Shown here in pieces: positions 53,916 through 63,968 of a stretch of DNA of 64,000 bases (position 1 is its first letter; every line of letters begins with the position of its first letter). Source of the DNA: Microbulbifer taiwanensis (GTDB lineage: Bacteria; Pseudomonadota; Gammaproteobacteria; Pseudomonadales; Cellvibrionaceae). The translations under genes and the position numbers were made by a program. The DNA is taken from assembly GCF_014904815.1 (NCBI RefSeq), contig NZ_JACZFR010000023.1:1-64000 (forward strand), in the 5' to 3' direction. The notes below the pieces were generated by a model, which saw only the letters and a program-made list of their open reading frames with translations, had not been told where the DNA came from and made no database searches.

Positions 53916-53916
53916 T

Positions 53917-53988
53917 AACGGAAAGATGAATGCGGAATGCTGGATGTGGAAAGGGATAGCTCCTGCCGCATTCAGCGTTCCGTTTTTT
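53917..53988 (+). terminator. terminator hairpin between ftsH and folP
   Basis: AACGGAA...TGAATGCGG (53917-53935) pairs with CCGCATTCA...TTCCGTT (53966-53984), then TTTT. The arms carry the GATGAATGCGGAAT repeat seen again downstream of glmM. Confidence 0.75.
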
Positions 53989-53998
53989 GTATCGGTCT

Positions 53999-54865
53999 AT
54001 GAAAATTACCTGTGGCAAGCGCTCGCTCGACCTGACCCGTCCGGTCGTGATGGGCATTCTCAATACCACCCCTGACTCCTTTTCCGACGGCGGCAGCTAC
54101 TTTGCCAGTGGTGCCCTGGATCTGGATCTGGCACTGCGGCGCGCGGAGCAGATGCTGGGTGAGGGCGCGGCCATCATCGATGTCGGCGGCGAGTCCACCC
54201 GCCCCGGTGCCGCCCCCGTGTCCGAGCAGGAGGAGCTGGAGCGGGTGGTGCCGGTAGTTGAGGCCATCAATGCCAATCTGGACGCGCTCGTCTCCGTCGA
54301 TACCAGCACGCCGGCGGTCATTTCCGCAGCGGCTGCGGCCGGCGCCGGCCTGATCAACGATGTGCGCGCCCTGGAGCGCCCGGGTGCGCTGGAGGCCGCG
54401 GCGGCCACCGATCTGCCCGTGTGCCTGATGCATATGCAGGGTCAGCCCGGCAATATGCAGCGGGACCCGCACTACGACGATGTGGTGGCAGAAGTGGGCG
54501 CTTACCTGCTCGATCGTATGGAAGCCTGCAGGGCTGTGGGTATCGACTGCGAGCGGATCATCTTCGATCCCGGTTTTGGCTTCGGCAAAAATGACGAACA
54601 CCACCTGGCACTGCTGCGGAACCTGGCTTTCTTTGGCAAATTGGGGAATGGGTCGCCATCGGATATCCCACTGTTGGTGGGGGTATCGCGCAAGTCGATG
54701 GTCGGCCGACTGCTGAACCGCGAAGTGCACGAGCGTCTTCCTGGCAGCCTGGCCCTGGCGATGCTGGCGGCACAGCGCGGGGCCAGGATTCTGCGCGTGC
54801 ACGACGTCGCCGCCACGGTGGATGTGCTCAAGATGCAGCAGTTGGTAGACAACCCGAGTCAATGA
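53999..54865 (+). CDS. folP: dihydropteroate synthase
   Basis: Condenses p-aminobenzoate with hydroxymethyl-dihydropterin diphosphate in folate synthesis; target of sulfonamides. The 288-residue TIM barrel has VMGILNTTPDSFSDGG (about residue 19), IIDVGGESTRPGA, and the pterin-site FDPGFGFGK...GVSRKSM. The ATG at 53999 begins the conserved region; its ribosome site is poor. It is followed by glmM, the usual order. Confidence 0.95.
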   Translation: MKITCGKRSLDLTRPVVMGILNTTPDSFSDGGSYFASGALDLDLALRRAEQMLGEGAAIIDVGGESTRPGAAPVSEQEELERVVPVVEAINANLDALVSVDTSTPAVISAAAAAGAGLINDVRALERPGALEAAAATDLPVCLMHMQGQPGNMQRDPHYDDVVAEVGAYLLDRMEACRAVGIDCERIIFDPGFGFGKNDEHHLALLRNLAFFGKLGNGSPSDIPLLVGVSRKSMVGRLLNREVHERLPGSLALAMLAAQRGARILRVHDVAATVDVLKMQQLVDNPSQ

Positions 54866-54919
54866 TGGGTAAAGGCGCGCGACGGCCTGCCCATCAATAA
54901 GGAACGAGAGAAGTAAAAA

Positions 54920-56272
54920 ATGGCGAGACAATATTTTGGCACTGACGGCATCCGCGGGCGCGTGGGTGAGGGGGTAATTACTCCAGACTTTATGCTGCGC
55001 CTCGGCTATGCCGCCGGCAAGGTGCTGGGTGACATGGCCGGCAGCAAGCGCCCCGGTCGCCCGAGGATCCTGATCGGCAAGGACACCCGGGTGTCCGGCT
55101 ATATGTTCGAGGCGGCACTGGAAGCGGGATTGATCAATGCCGGTGTCGACGTGGGCCTGTTGGGCCCCATGCCCACCCCGGCCATCGCCTACCTGACGCG
55201 CACCTTCCACGCTCAGGCGGGCATCGTTATCAGCGCTTCCCACAACCCTTACCAGGACAACGGCATCAAGTTCTTCAGCGCCGAGGGCAGCAAGCTGCCG
55301 GACCAGGTGGAGCTGGAGATAGAAGCGGCACTGGACCTGCCGATGACAACCTCGCCCAATCTGGGCAAGGCCTGGCGTATCGACGACGCCGCCGCGCGCT
55401 ATATCGAATTTTGCAAGGCCTCCACTCCCTGGGGCTTCTCCCTCGATGGGCTCAAACTAGTGCTGGACTGCGCCAACGGCGCCACCTATCACATAGCGCC
55501 CAAGGTGTTCCGCGAGCAGGGGGCCGAGGTCACCACCATCGGCGTCAGCCCCGACGGTCTCAATATCAACCTGGAGTGCGGCTCCACCAAGCCCCAGCAG
55601 CTGCAACAGGCAGTGCGGGAGCGCGGCGCCGACCTGGGCATCGCCTTCGATGGCGATGGCGACCGGGTGCTCTTCGTCGACAGGGATGGCGAGCTGATCG
55701 ACGGCGACCAGCTATTGTTTATGATCGCCATGCACCGCCAGCAGTTTCTCGGCGGCTGCAACGGCGTGGTCGGCACGCTGATGAGCAACTATGGTTTCGA
55801 GCTGGCCCTGCGCGAGCGCAAGATTCCCTTCGAGCGCGCCAAGGTGGGTGACCGCTACGTGCTGGAGAAGATGCACGCCAACGGCTGGACCCTGGGTGGC
55901 GAATCCTCGGGCCATATCATCTGTGCCGATGCCACCACCACCGGTGACGGCATAGTGTCCGCGCTGCAGGTGTTGCGCGCCGTCTGTGACTTTGACGAGC
56001 CCTTGCACCAGCTGAAGACGCGCATGAAAATGCTGCCCCAGCATATGATCAATGTGCGTCTGGCCCATCGCGACGGGGTGCTGGACCACGCGGATGTAAA
56101 GGCCGCGGTCAGCGAGGCGGAAGGCCAGCTGGCGGACAGCGGCCGGGTGCTGTTGCGCCCGTCTGGCACCGAACCGCTGATCCGGGTCATGGTCGAGGGG
56201 CGGGATGGCGCACAGGTGGAGCAGCTGGCCAAGCAGATCTCCATTGTCGTCGAGCGGGTTGGGAATGAATGA
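54920..56272 (+). CDS. glmM: phosphoglucosamine mutase
   Basis: Converts glucosamine-6-phosphate to glucosamine-1-phosphate for peptidoglycan and LPS. The 450-residue protein has [16 protein letters not shown] at the start, the phospho-Ser loop [15 protein letters not shown] (about residue 103), the Mg site DGDGDR (about 250), and [12 protein letters not shown] near the end. AGGAACGAGAGAAG precedes the ATG. Confidence 0.96.
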   Translation: MARQYFGTDGIRGRVGEGVITPDFMLRLGYAAGKVLGDMAGSKRPGRPRILIGKDTRVSGYMFEAALEAGLINAGVDVGLLGPMPTPAIAYLTRTFHAQAGIVISASHNPYQDNGIKFFSAEGSKLPDQVELEIEAALDLPMTTSPNLGKAWRIDDAAARYIEFCKASTPWGFSLDGLKLVLDCANGATYHIAPKVFREQGAEVTTIGVSPDGLNINLECGSTKPQQLQQAVRERGADLGIAFDGDGDRVLFVDRDGELIDGDQLLFMIAMHRQQFLGGCNGVVGTLMSNYGFELALRERKIPFERAKVGDRYVLEKMHANGWTLGGESSGHIICADATTTGDGIVSALQVLRAVCDFDEPLHQLKTRMKMLPQHMINVRLAHRDGVLDHADVKAAVSEAEGQLADSGRVLLRPSGTEPLIRVMVEGRDGAQVEQLAKQISIVVERVGNE

Positions 56273-56281
56273 TGAAGGCGG

Positions 56282-56430
56282 AATGATGAATGCGGAATAC
56301 GCGCGCCGACTCCGTGCTGTAGGAGCGGCCGCTGGCCGCGATTGAGCCTTAGGCAGCCCCCAATTTTTGGGCGCGGCCGCGAAGCTTCCCGATAGCAGTG
56401 AGCCACTCCGCGAATTCCGCATTCATCATT
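56282..56430. repeat. inverted repeat between glmM and tpiA
   Basis: AATGATGAATGCGGAAT (56282-56298) and ATTCCGCATTCATCATT (56414-56430) are exact complements. Between them are a part of the GTAGGAGCGGCC palindrome family (from 56331) and a CCCCAATTTTTGGG hairpin. The GATGAATGCGGAAT unit also occurs at 53925-53938. Confidence 0.88.
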
Positions 56431-56494
56431 CATCATTCCGCATTTACATTCCCCGACAATATCGCTAAGATTTGCGCCCCTTGAAGGAGCACAC

Positions 56495-57226
56495 ATGCGC
56501 ACACCGCTGGTAGCAGCTAACTGGAAAATGAACGGCAGCCGAGCGTTCGCCGAACAGTTTTTCACCGCCCTCGATCTGCAGGGCTCTGGCTGCGAGGTGG
56601 TCATCTGTCCTCCTTATCCCTACCTGCCATTGGTGGCGGAAAAGGCGGGGGCCGGTTTCTCCACCGGGGCTCAGAGCCTCAGTGAAGAGTCGTCCGGGGC
56701 CTATACCGGCGAGGTGTCCGCGGATATGCTGCTGGACTGGAGCGTTCGCTATGCGATAGTGGGGCACTCGGAACGTCGCAGCCTCTATGGCGAGAGCAGT
56801 GCGCTGGTGGCGCGCAAGTTTGTCGCTGCCAAATCGGCCGGGTTGATTCCGATCCTGTGTGTGGGGGAAACCCTGCAGGAGCGGGAAGAGGGGCGCACGC
56901 TGGATGTGGTTGCCGCCCAGTTGCAGGCGGTCTCAGAGGCCGCTGGCGATGATGTCTGGAGTCGTGCCGTGATCGCCTACGAGCCGGTCTGGGCCATAGG
57001 TACCGGTAAAACGGCCACGCCGGAGCAGGCGCAGCAGGTGCATGGATTTATCCGCGAGCAACTTGGCGAAACCGGTGCCGCGGTGCAGATCCTGTACGGA
57101 GGCAGTGTGAAAGCCGCCAACGCCGAAGCGCTGTTTGCCCAGGTGGATATAGATGGCGCCCTCGTGGGTGGAGCCTCGCTGGATGCGGAAGAATTCAGCA
57201 GAATTTGTCACGCCGCCGACCGCTGA
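56495..57226 (+). CDS. tpiA: triosephosphate isomerase
   Basis: Interconverts DHAP and G3P. The 243-residue protein has VAANWKMNGS at the start, the catalytic His in VGHSERR (about residue 93), the catalytic Glu in AYEPVWAIGTGKTATPEQA (about 162), and YGGSVKAAN. GAAGGAGCACAC precedes the ATG. The glmM-tpiA-secG order is conserved in gammaproteobacteria. Confidence 0.97.
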   Translation: MRTPLVAANWKMNGSRAFAEQFFTALDLQGSGCEVVICPPYPYLPLVAEKAGAGFSTGAQSLSEESSGAYTGEVSADMLLDWSVRYAIVGHSERRSLYGESSALVARKFVAAKSAGLIPILCVGETLQEREEGRTLDVVAAQLQAVSEAAGDDVWSRAVIAYEPVWAIGTGKTATPEQAQQVHGFIREQLGETGAAVQILYGGSVKAANAEALFAQVDIDGALVGGASLDAEEFSRICHAADR

Positions 57227-57293
57227 TCCGGCAGCGGAATTAGAGAATACTGAATAACGGGTTCACGGAACCCCGGTAGAGAGTTTCCAGAAA

Positions 57294-57722
57294 ATGGAAA
57301 AATTGGTTTTAATCGTACATATACTGACTGCGCTGAGTATCATCGGCTTGATTCTGCTGCAGCAGGGCAAGGGTGCGGAAGCGGGTGCCTCCTTTGGCGC
57401 CGGCGCCTCCCAGACTGTATTCGGCAGCCAGGGTAGCGGTAACTTCTTCTCGCGCCTGACCGCCATCATGGCTACCGTGTTTTTCGTGACCAGTCTCGGC
57501 CTGGCTCTGCTGGCCAAGCAGGGTGCCGAAACAGATATCGATGCCGACCTTCCGCAGATCCCTGAGGCGATTGAGCAACCGCTGCCGGGCGAATTGCCGC
57601 AAATCGACGGCGATGACATCCCGCAGCTGGATGCGCAGCCCGAGGCGAGCGACATTCCGGAGGTTCCGGCAACGGAAGAAGATACTGGCGAGATCCCGGT
57701 CGAGGGAGACGAGCAGCAGTAA
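57294..57722 (+). CDS. secG: preprotein translocase subunit SecG
   Basis: Membrane subunit of the SecYEG channel. The 142-residue protein has two membrane segments: VLIVHILTALSIIGLILLQQG (about residues 4-24) and LTAIMATVFFVTSLGLALL (about 53-73), with GAGASQTVFGSQGSGNFF between. The tail (about 80-142) is long, acidic and Pro-rich, common in this branch. It lies 67 bases after tpiA and just before tRNA-Leu. Confidence 0.95.
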   Translation: MEKLVLIVHILTALSIIGLILLQQGKGAEAGASFGAGASQTVFGSQGSGNFFSRLTAIMATVFFVTSLGLALLAKQGAETDIDADLPQIPEAIEQPLPGELPQIDGDDIPQLDAQPEASDIPEVPATEEDTGEIPVEGDEQQ

Positions 57723-57730
57723 CAGTTTTT

Positions 57731-57816
57731 GCCCAGGTGGTGGAATTGGTAGACACGCTATCTTGAGGGGGTAGTGGCCTATGGCCGTGCGGGTTCAAGT
57801 CCCGCCCTGGGCACCA
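57731..57816 (+). tRNA. tRNA-Leu (anticodon GAG)
   Basis: The acceptor stem GCCCAGG pairs with CCTGGGC, followed by discriminator A and encoded CCA. The anticodon stem CTATC/GGTAG encloses loop TTGAGGG, giving anticodon GAG. A long variable arm and GGTTCAAGTCC T-arm confirm the class II leucine type. It lies 8 bases after secG, a conserved position. Confidence 0.97.
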
Positions 57817-58288
57817 TTTTAGAAGGCACTCGCGAAAGCGGGTGCCTTTTTTTGTTGCCATTGAGCGACCTCGGAATCCGGTTGCCGTGTGTGCGGTTAC
57901 TCCGCGGACATGCAGCGACAATCTCTTCTTCTTCCCGACTGCAGCGTGCGTGTCGACCCTGTGACTGTTGGCGAACGCAATTCACATTTTTGGAAAGTCC
58001 TGCTGGCTAACTGCGCACGCGATCACTGTTTCGGGTCGTCGTGCATGCCATGTCGCTGCAATTAACCCCCCTCAATCTATCTCCCGCTAAAACTCTCTCC
58101 GCGTTCGCGGAAAAAACCGCTGGGCCGGGATGCTTGAGATTTGACCTGTCTCACATTTGGCCGCACCCGGATTGCAATACAATCCCGCTGACTGAAAGTC
58201 CCTTGTCTACAGGTGTTTCCCGACGGTCGGGGTCTGGCTGTGGCGTCGCCGGCGCTCATTGTTAGGGGTAGGGTTAGAGGTAGGTAAT
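57817..58288. other. 472-base region after tRNA-Leu
   Basis: Apart from the terminator at 57824-57853 I see no convincing gene. Short open frames lack ribosome sites and familiar motifs. The right end must carry the promoter of the following operon; a possible pair is not clear. Confidence 0.6.
57824..57853 (+). terminator. intrinsic terminator after tRNA-Leu
   Basis: AGGCACTCGC pairs with GCGGGTGCCT around a GAAA loop, followed by a run of T. It ends the secG-tRNA transcript. Confidence 0.93.
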
Positions 58289-58798
58289 ATGGTCAGAATT
58301 CTACAGTTAACAATTTTGCTGCTGCTGGCGGGTATTGTTAATGCGCAAAGTGTCAGTCGCGGTGAGATTCGCGGTCTCGATGAGCAGATCCAGGATGTCA
58401 AAAAAGACGTGATCGATCTGACGGCCGAACTGACGCAGCTGGAGGAAAAATTACTCTTTCCATCCAATACCCAGGTCTCATTTTTTGTTTCTTTTGCAGA
58501 TGCGCAACTATTTGACCTGGAGGCGGTGCAGCTCAAGCTGAACGATGAAATCGTTGCCCACCATCTCTATACCTTCCGCGAAATTGAGGCGCTGCAGAAG
58601 GGTGGGGTACAACGTATCTACACGGGCAATGTGCAAACCGGGAGCCATCCGCTCGAAGTGAGCTTTATAGGCAAGTCGCCTGCGGGCAAAGAGCACCGGG
58701 CCAATGCCAGCTACCGGGTAGACAAAGCCGTAGGGCCCAAGTTTGTCGAAATCAAAATTGCCGGGGCAGAGTCCGCGATTAATTTCAAGGACTGGTAA
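58289..58798 (+). CDS. small exported coiled-coil protein, family not recognised
   Basis: A 169-residue protein with a signal peptide (MVRILQLTILLLLAGIVNAQ, cleavage after NA). A heptad-like helix (IRGLDEQIQDVKKDVIDLTAELTQLEEKLL) follows. The rest looks like a beta-sandwich (QVSFFVSF, QLKLNDEIVAHH, VQTGSHPLEVSFIG) similar in style to PEGA-type extracellular domains. GAGG precedes the ATG. Its stop is 2 bases before the next TPR gene, so it belongs to the same operon. Function unknown. Confidence 0.75.
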   Translation: MVRILQLTILLLLAGIVNAQSVSRGEIRGLDEQIQDVKKDVIDLTAELTQLEEKLLFPSNTQVSFFVSFADAQLFDLEAVQLKLNDEIVAHHLYTFREIEALQKGGVQRIYTGNVQTGSHPLEVSFIGKSPAGKEHRANASYRVDKAVGPKFVEIKIAGAESAINFKDW

Positions 58799-58800
58799 CC

Positions 58801-60822
58801 ATGTACCTCCGACTGGTATCTGCATTGCGCGGCGCTGTTCCGGTTTCGCTGCTGGCATTCGTCCCTGCGCTGGCTCTGCTGTGCAGCCCCGCCGCAGTTG
58901 GAGATGACGGGAAAGACGAGCTCGAGGATCTCTTCTTCGGCGAGGCCATGTTCCAGGCCTACCAGGAGAATTTTTTCGACGCCATTGTCGACCTGGATGC
59001 CGAGCTGGATCAGTACCGCCGACTGGATGAGCCGGAACTCGATCCTTTTAGCGCGCACCTGGGGCAGGCCGAATTTTCCGTCGGTGACCTGGAACTCTCC
59101 TACCGCATGCACCGCGAGGCCGGTCGCGCCATCGAAGCGGTGCTGAAAGGCAATGTGCCGCAACCGGTGCGCAACGAGGCCGCCTATCGCCTGGCGAAAA
59201 TCCACTACCACAAACAGCAGCCCAGCAATGCCCTGCACGCCCTGGACATGATCGAGGGGCGGGTGCCGGAACGGGTGCGCGCCGAGGAGCAGTTTCTGCG
59301 CGCGCGGGTTTACATGGAGCTGGGCCGCTTTGAGGAGGCAGTGGAACTGCTGCGGGACCTGAAAGGCGAGGAGTCACTGGACGGATTTGTGCAGTACAAC
59401 CTGGGTATTGCGCAGCTCAAGTCGGGGCAGGAGGAGCGCGGTATCCTCGAATTGACCTCCCTGGGCAAAAACCGCAGTTCCGATACCGCCAGGCAGGCAC
59501 TCTACGACAAGACCAACCTGTTGCTGGGCTCGCACCTGATGGAAGCCGGCCAGCTGGAGCTGGCCAGACCCTATTTCGACAGGGTGAATCTGGAGGGTCC
59601 CTTTTCCAACCGCGCCCTGCTCGGCGCCGGCTGGGTGGAAGCCAAAGCCGGGCGCTACGACCGCGCCCTGGTTCCCTGGAAGCTGCTGCAGGATCGCAAG
59701 AACACCAATGAATCGGTGCACGAGGCGATGCTCGCGGTGCCCTATGCCTACGGCAAATTGGACGTGCACAGTACCGCGGCGATTAACTACGGTCGCGCGC
59801 TGGAGTCTTTCGGCAATGAAATCGACACCCTGAGCGCATCTATCAAGAGTATTCGCGAGGGGAAATTTCTCGAGGCGCTGCGCCGCAAGGAGGCCGCCCA
59901 GGTGAAAAACTGGGTGGTGGCACTGCGCAAACTGCCCGACGCGCCGGAAACCCACTACCTGCTCGACCTGATGGCGTCCAACGACTATCAGGAATTCCTG
60001 CGCAATTACCGCGATCTCAATGACCTGTTCGAACGCAACGAAGAGTGGCTCGACAGCCTGTCGGCCTACGAAGACATTATCGAATTGCGCCGCGCCTACT
60101 ACGAACCGCTGCTGCCGGGCCTGGATAAGAGGTTCCGCGAGCTGGACGCGCGCATCAAGCTGCGCATAGAGCAGCGCGACCGGTTTGCCAGCCGCATAGA
60201 ACAGATGCTGGTCACCCGCCGCCCCGAGCACCTGGCGAAAGCCGAAGAACAGGAGGCGCGCCTGCAGCTGCAAAGCCTGCGCAAGCTGATGGCAAAAAGT
60301 CCGGGCGGTTTTACCGCGGCCACGCAACGGCGGGTTGCACGTCTCGATGGTGTGCTCGACTGGCGCCTGGCAACAGAGTACGACCATCGCCTGACGGAAG
60401 CCTACAAGCACCTGCAGGAATTGAATGCAGAAATTGAGCAGCTGCAGACTGTCTATCAATCCTACGTGCGCAGTCGCCAGGCGGCTACGCACAGCTACAT
60501 CGGCTACAACGACACCATTCGCCGCCTGCGCGCCCAGATTCAGAACACCCAGGGGCGGTTGGATACGCTGATGGCACGGCAGGGCAATATGCTGGAAACC
60601 CTCGCGGTCAATGAACTGGACCGCCGCCGCACACAATTGGAGAGCTACCAGATCAAAGCCCGTTTCGCCCTGGCGGACAGCTTCGATCGCGCCAACGAAC
60701 TGCAGGAAGAGCGCGCCGACCAGATGAAGGTAGAACAGCACCGCGCCAACCAGCCAGAGCCGCTGCCGCAGGACAACCCGCCGGAACTTGAAGCGCCGCA
60801 GAAAGACGGGGGTGAACAGTGA
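58801..60822 (+). CDS. large exported TPR-type protein with coiled coil
   Basis: A 673-residue protein with a signal peptide of about 30 residues (VSLLAFVPALALLCSPAAVG). Residues about 90-330 show tetratricopeptide-like helix pairs (AAYRLAKIHYHKQQPSNALHAL; QFLRARVYMELGRFEEAVELL; VQYNLGIAQLKSG). Residues about 440-650 are predicted coiled coil rich in Glu, Arg and Gln. The C-terminal tail is Pro/Glu-rich. It overlaps the next gene by 4 bases. Homologues lie beside TolQ/ExbB- and ExbD-type genes; a periplasmic scaffold role is inferred. Confidence 0.78.
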   Translation: MYLRLVSALRGAVPVSLLAFVPALALLCSPAAVGDDGKDELEDLFFGEAMFQAYQENFFDAIVDLDAELDQYRRLDEPELDPFSAHLGQAEFSVGDLELSYRMHREAGRAIEAVLKGNVPQPVRNEAAYRLAKIHYHKQQPSNALHALDMIEGRVPERVRAEEQFLRARVYMELGRFEEAVELLRDLKGEESLDGFVQYNLGIAQLKSGQEERGILELTSLGKNRSSDTARQALYDKTNLLLGSHLMEAGQLELARPYFDRVNLEGPFSNRALLGAGWVEAKAGRYDRALVPWKLLQDRKNTNESVHEAMLAVPYAYGKLDVHSTAAINYGRALESFGNEIDTLSASIKSIREGKFLEALRRKEAAQVKNWVVALRKLPDAPETHYLLDLMASNDYQEFLRNYRDLNDLFERNEEWLDSLSAYEDIIELRRAYYEPLLPGLDKRFRELDARIKLRIEQRDRFASRIEQMLVTRRPEHLAKAEEQEARLQLQSLRKLMAKSPGGFTAATQRRVARLDGVLDWRLATEYDHRLTEAYKHLQELNAEIEQLQTVYQSYVRSRQAATHSYIGYNDTIRRLRAQIQNTQGRLDTLMARQGNMLETLAVNELDRRRTQLESYQIKARFALADSFDRANELQEERADQMKVEQHRANQPEPLPQDNPPELEAPQKDGGEQ

Positions 60823-63800
60823 AGCCCTTTAACGAGCGCGCCCCGATGAATGCCGTCGTGGTGCGGCGCTGTGCCACCGCTGCCTCCATGGCACTGCTGC
60901 TTAACGCCTGCGCGGTCAATAGCGGCAAGACCATCGGCAGCCTGCAGAAAGTCGATATCGAGATCAAAGAGGAGTATATCGACGGCAGCCTGGAGAAGGC
61001 CCTGGCCAGTTACCAGAAGTATCTGCAGGAGACACCGGAAACCAGCCTGACACCGGAGGCGATGCGGCGCATAGCCGATCTGAAGATAAAACAGGCGCAC
61101 CGGGCTGAAGATGCGGCCTTTGACGGGGCTGTCAGTGCGGCGGCGGGCAGCGGTGCGGTGGTTGCCATCGATGCGGAAAGCAGCGAGCAGGCGAACAGAC
61201 TGGATGCGCCAACCCGCGCCAGTGCGCCCCTGGCTACCGCGCAGGCCGCTTCAGCGAGCAGCATAGCCAGCAGCGGACAGGAGTCGGATCGGGATTTCGA
61301 GGCCCGCGCCAGCGCCAGTATCGATATCGCCGCGGACGAAACAGTGCTGGAAATGCCGGGAGACAACCCCGACGCAATGCTGTCCGCCAATGCGCGTGAG
61401 GCCATCGGCCTGTACCGGGACCTGTTGGCCAAGTACCCGCTGTACGATCGCAACGACCAGGTGATGTACCAGCTGTCCCGCGCCTACGAGGAAACCGGGC
61501 AGATAGACGCGGCCGTGGACGTGTTGCGGCAACTGGTAGCCAAGTATCCGGATTCACGACATATCGACGAATCCTATTTCCGCCTCGGCGAATACTATTT
61601 CACGCGCAAGAAATACCTGGATGCGGAGGAGGCCTACGGCAAGGTCATCGGAATAGGTGTCGGTTCCAGTTTCTATGAGCTGGCGCTATACAAGCGCGGC
61701 TGGTCCCTGTTCAAGCAGGAAATGTACGAGATGGCGCTGAACGACTATGTCGCCATGCTCGATTACAAGGTCTCCCAGGGCTACGATTTCGAGCAGCAGA
61801 CCAATGACGTCGAGCGCAAGCATGTCGAGGACACCTTCCGCGTCGTCAGCCTGAGTTTCTCTTATCTTGGTGGTGCCGAGTCGATCGCGGACTATTTCTC
61901 CCGCAACGGCCAGCGCCAGTACGAATCCATGGTGTACAGTCACCTGGGTGAATACTACCTGGACAAGCGCCGCTACCAGGACGCGGCCGAGTCTTACAAC
62001 GCCTTTGTGCAGCTCAATCCGCTGCACAAGGTGTCCGCGGATTTCTCCATCCGCGTGATCGAGATTTACAAAAAAGGCGGCTTTCCCAAGCTGGTTCTCG
62101 ACGCCAAGAAAGAATTCGCCACTACCTATGCGCTCAATGCACAATACTGGTCCGTATTCGATATCAACGAATACGGCGAAGTGGTCGAATTCCTGCAGAG
62201 CAACCTGATCGACCTGGCGGGCCACTATCACGCCGCCTACCAGAACAAAAAGCTCAAGGACAAGAAGGCGGAGCACTACCGGGAGGCGATCCATTGGTAC
62301 CGCAGCTACCTGCAGTCCTTCAGTGACAAGCCGCGCGCGCCTGAGATCAACTACCAGCTCGCCGGGCTGATGCTGGAAAACCGCGATTTTCACGGCGCGG
62401 CGCTGGAGTATGAGCGCACAGCCTATGAGTATCCCGCGCACAAGGACTCCAGCGAGGCCGGCTATGCCGCTGTCTACGCCTATCGCGAGCACCTTGCGAA
62501 TAACTTCAAGAGCGCGGAGGCGACACAACGCGCTCCGTTGCTGCGGGAGATCATCCGCTCCTCGCTTACTTTTGCCGAAACCTTCCCGGATCACGGTAAG
62601 GCGCCGCAGATTATGGTGGGCGCGGTCGAGGATCTCTATGGTCTCAAGGACTTCCCGCAGACGATCCACAACGGCAGGCAGCTGCTGGAGAAATTCCCTG
62701 CTGCGGAACAGGAGATCCGCCGCTCCGCGTGGATGCTGGTGGCCCACGCCTCCTTCGATACGGAGGCCTTCGTCGATGCCGAAGCCGCTTACGGCGAGGC
62801 CCTGGTGCTGACCGCGGTGGACGCCAAGGACAGGAGTGGCCTGGTAGATAACCTGGCGGCATCCATTTACCAGCAGGGCGATCTGGCACGCAAGCAGGAG
62901 GACCACTCCACCGCGGCCAGTCACTTCCTGCGCATTCGCAAGGCGGCTCCCGGAGCCAGCCTACTGGCAACTGCCGAGTACGATGCAGCGGCCTCGCTGA
63001 TTGTGCTGCAGGACTGGACACAGGCGGCGACGGTGTTGAACGGCTTCCGCCAGAATTTTCCGCAACACAAGCTGATCAAGGATGTCACCAAGAAGCTCGC
63101 CGTGGTCTACCAGGAGAGTGGCGAACTGTTACTGGCGGCGGCGGAATTCGAGCGCATAGAGCGGGAGTCGGATGATGACGATGTTCGCCGCGAGGCGCTC
63201 ACCCAGGCTGCCGATCTCTACGGCGCAGCCAAAGACAATGATAAAGCCCTGAAAGTGTTGCGCCGCTACGTGAAGCTCTTCCCCAGCCCGATGGAGCCGG
63301 CGCTGGAAACACGACAGAAAATCGCCGATCTGTACAAGGCGTCCGGGGAGCATAAGCGCTATCTGGATGAGCTGCGGGAAATGGTGCGCATAGAGCTGCG
63401 CGGCGGTAATGCGCGCAACGACCGCACCCGCTACCTGGCAGGCAATGCGGCGCTGTTGCTGGCCGAACCCAGTTTCGATGCCTTTACCCAGGTTCGCCTG
63501 GTCGCGCCGCTCGAGCGTAACCTGAATGAGAAGCGCCGGCGCATGAAGGCCGCCATCAGTGTCTATTCTGACCTGATCGATTACCAGGTTGCGGATGTGA
63601 CCGCGGCTGCGACCTTTTACCTGGCGGAAATCTACTTACATTTCAGTCAGTCGCTGAAGGAATCGGAGCGACCCACCAATCTGAGCGCGCTGGAACTCGA
63701 GGAGTATGAGTTGGCGCTGGAAGAGCAGATCTACCCGTTCGAGGAAAAGGCTATCTCGGTTCACGAAAAGAATGTCGAACTGCTGGGCGTCGGCATCTAC

Positions 63801-63962
63801 AACGCCTGGATAGACAGGAGTATCGGCAAGCTCGCCGGCCTGGTGCCGGCGCGCTATGCGCGGGCAGAAGAGGCCGGCGATTACTTGCAGAGCATAGTGC
63901 CTATGGCACCAGCGGCGGAGCAGGCCAGTGCCGGCAGTACGCTTTCCGGCGGTGAGGGGTAA
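60819..63962 (+). CDS. large TPR-type lipoprotein
   Basis: A 1047-residue protein starting at a GTG that overlaps the previous stop (GTGA), or at an ATG nine codons later. The signal peptide ends LLLNAC, a usable lipobox, so it is probably anchored in a membrane facing the periplasm. An Ala/Ser-rich stretch (about 100-190) precedes many TPR-like repeats (YRDLLAKYPLYDRNDQVMYQLSRAYEE; FRLGEYYFTRKKYLDAEEAY; LGEYYLDKRRYQDAAESY). It resembles the TPR components of AglT/gliding-type machines, but this is weak family resemblance. Confidence 0.78.
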   Translation: MKPFNERAPMNAVVVRRCATAASMALLLNACAVNSGKTIGSLQKVDIEIKEEYIDGSLEKALASYQKYLQETPETSLTPEAMRRIADLKIKQAHRAEDAAFDGAVSAAAGSGAVVAIDAESSEQANRLDAPTRASAPLATAQAASASSIASSGQESDRDFEARASASIDIAADETVLEMPGDNPDAMLSANAREAIGLYRDLLAKYPLYDRNDQVMYQLSRAYEETGQIDAAVDVLRQLVAKYPDSRHIDESYFRLGEYYFTRKKYLDAEEAYGKVIGIGVGSSFYELALYKRGWSLFKQEMYEMALNDYVAMLDYKVSQGYDFEQQTNDVERKHVEDTFRVVSLSFSYLGGAESIADYFSRNGQRQYESMVYSHLGEYYLDKRRYQDAAESYNAFVQLNPLHKVSADFSIRVIEIYKKGGFPKLVLDAKKEFATTYALNAQYWSVFDINEYGEVVEFLQSNLIDLAGHYHAAYQNKKLKDKKAEHYREAIHWYRSYLQSFSDKPRAPEINYQLAGLMLENRDFHGAALEYERTAYEYPAHKDSSEAGYAAVYAYREHLANNFKSAEATQRAPLLREIIRSSLTFAETFPDHGKAPQIMVGAVEDLYGLKDFPQTIHNGRQLLEKFPAAEQEIRRSAWMLVAHASFDTEAFVDAEAAYGEALVLTAVDAKDRSGLVDNLAASIYQQGDLARKQEDHSTAASHFLRIRKAAPGASLLATAEYDAAASLIVLQDWTQAATVLNGFRQNFPQHKLIKDVTKKLAVVYQESGELLLAAAEFERIERESDDDDVRREALTQAADLYGAAKDNDKALKVLRRYVKLFPSPMEPALETRQKIADLYKASGEHKRYLDELREMVRIELRGGNARNDRTRYLAGNAALLLAEPSFDAFTQVRLVAPLERNLNEKRRRMKAAISVYSDLIDYQVADVTAAATFYLAEIYLHFSQSLKESERPTNLSALELEEYELALEEQIYPFEEKAISVHEKNVELLGVGIYNAWIDRSIGKLAGLVPARYARAEEAGDYLQSIVPMAPAAEQASAGSTLSGGEG

Positions 63963-63968
63963 AGGAAC

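Noticed and set aside
57774-58265. Short open frames after tRNA-Leu
   Set aside because: They overlap the tRNA or terminator, lack ribosome sites and show no protein-like composition.
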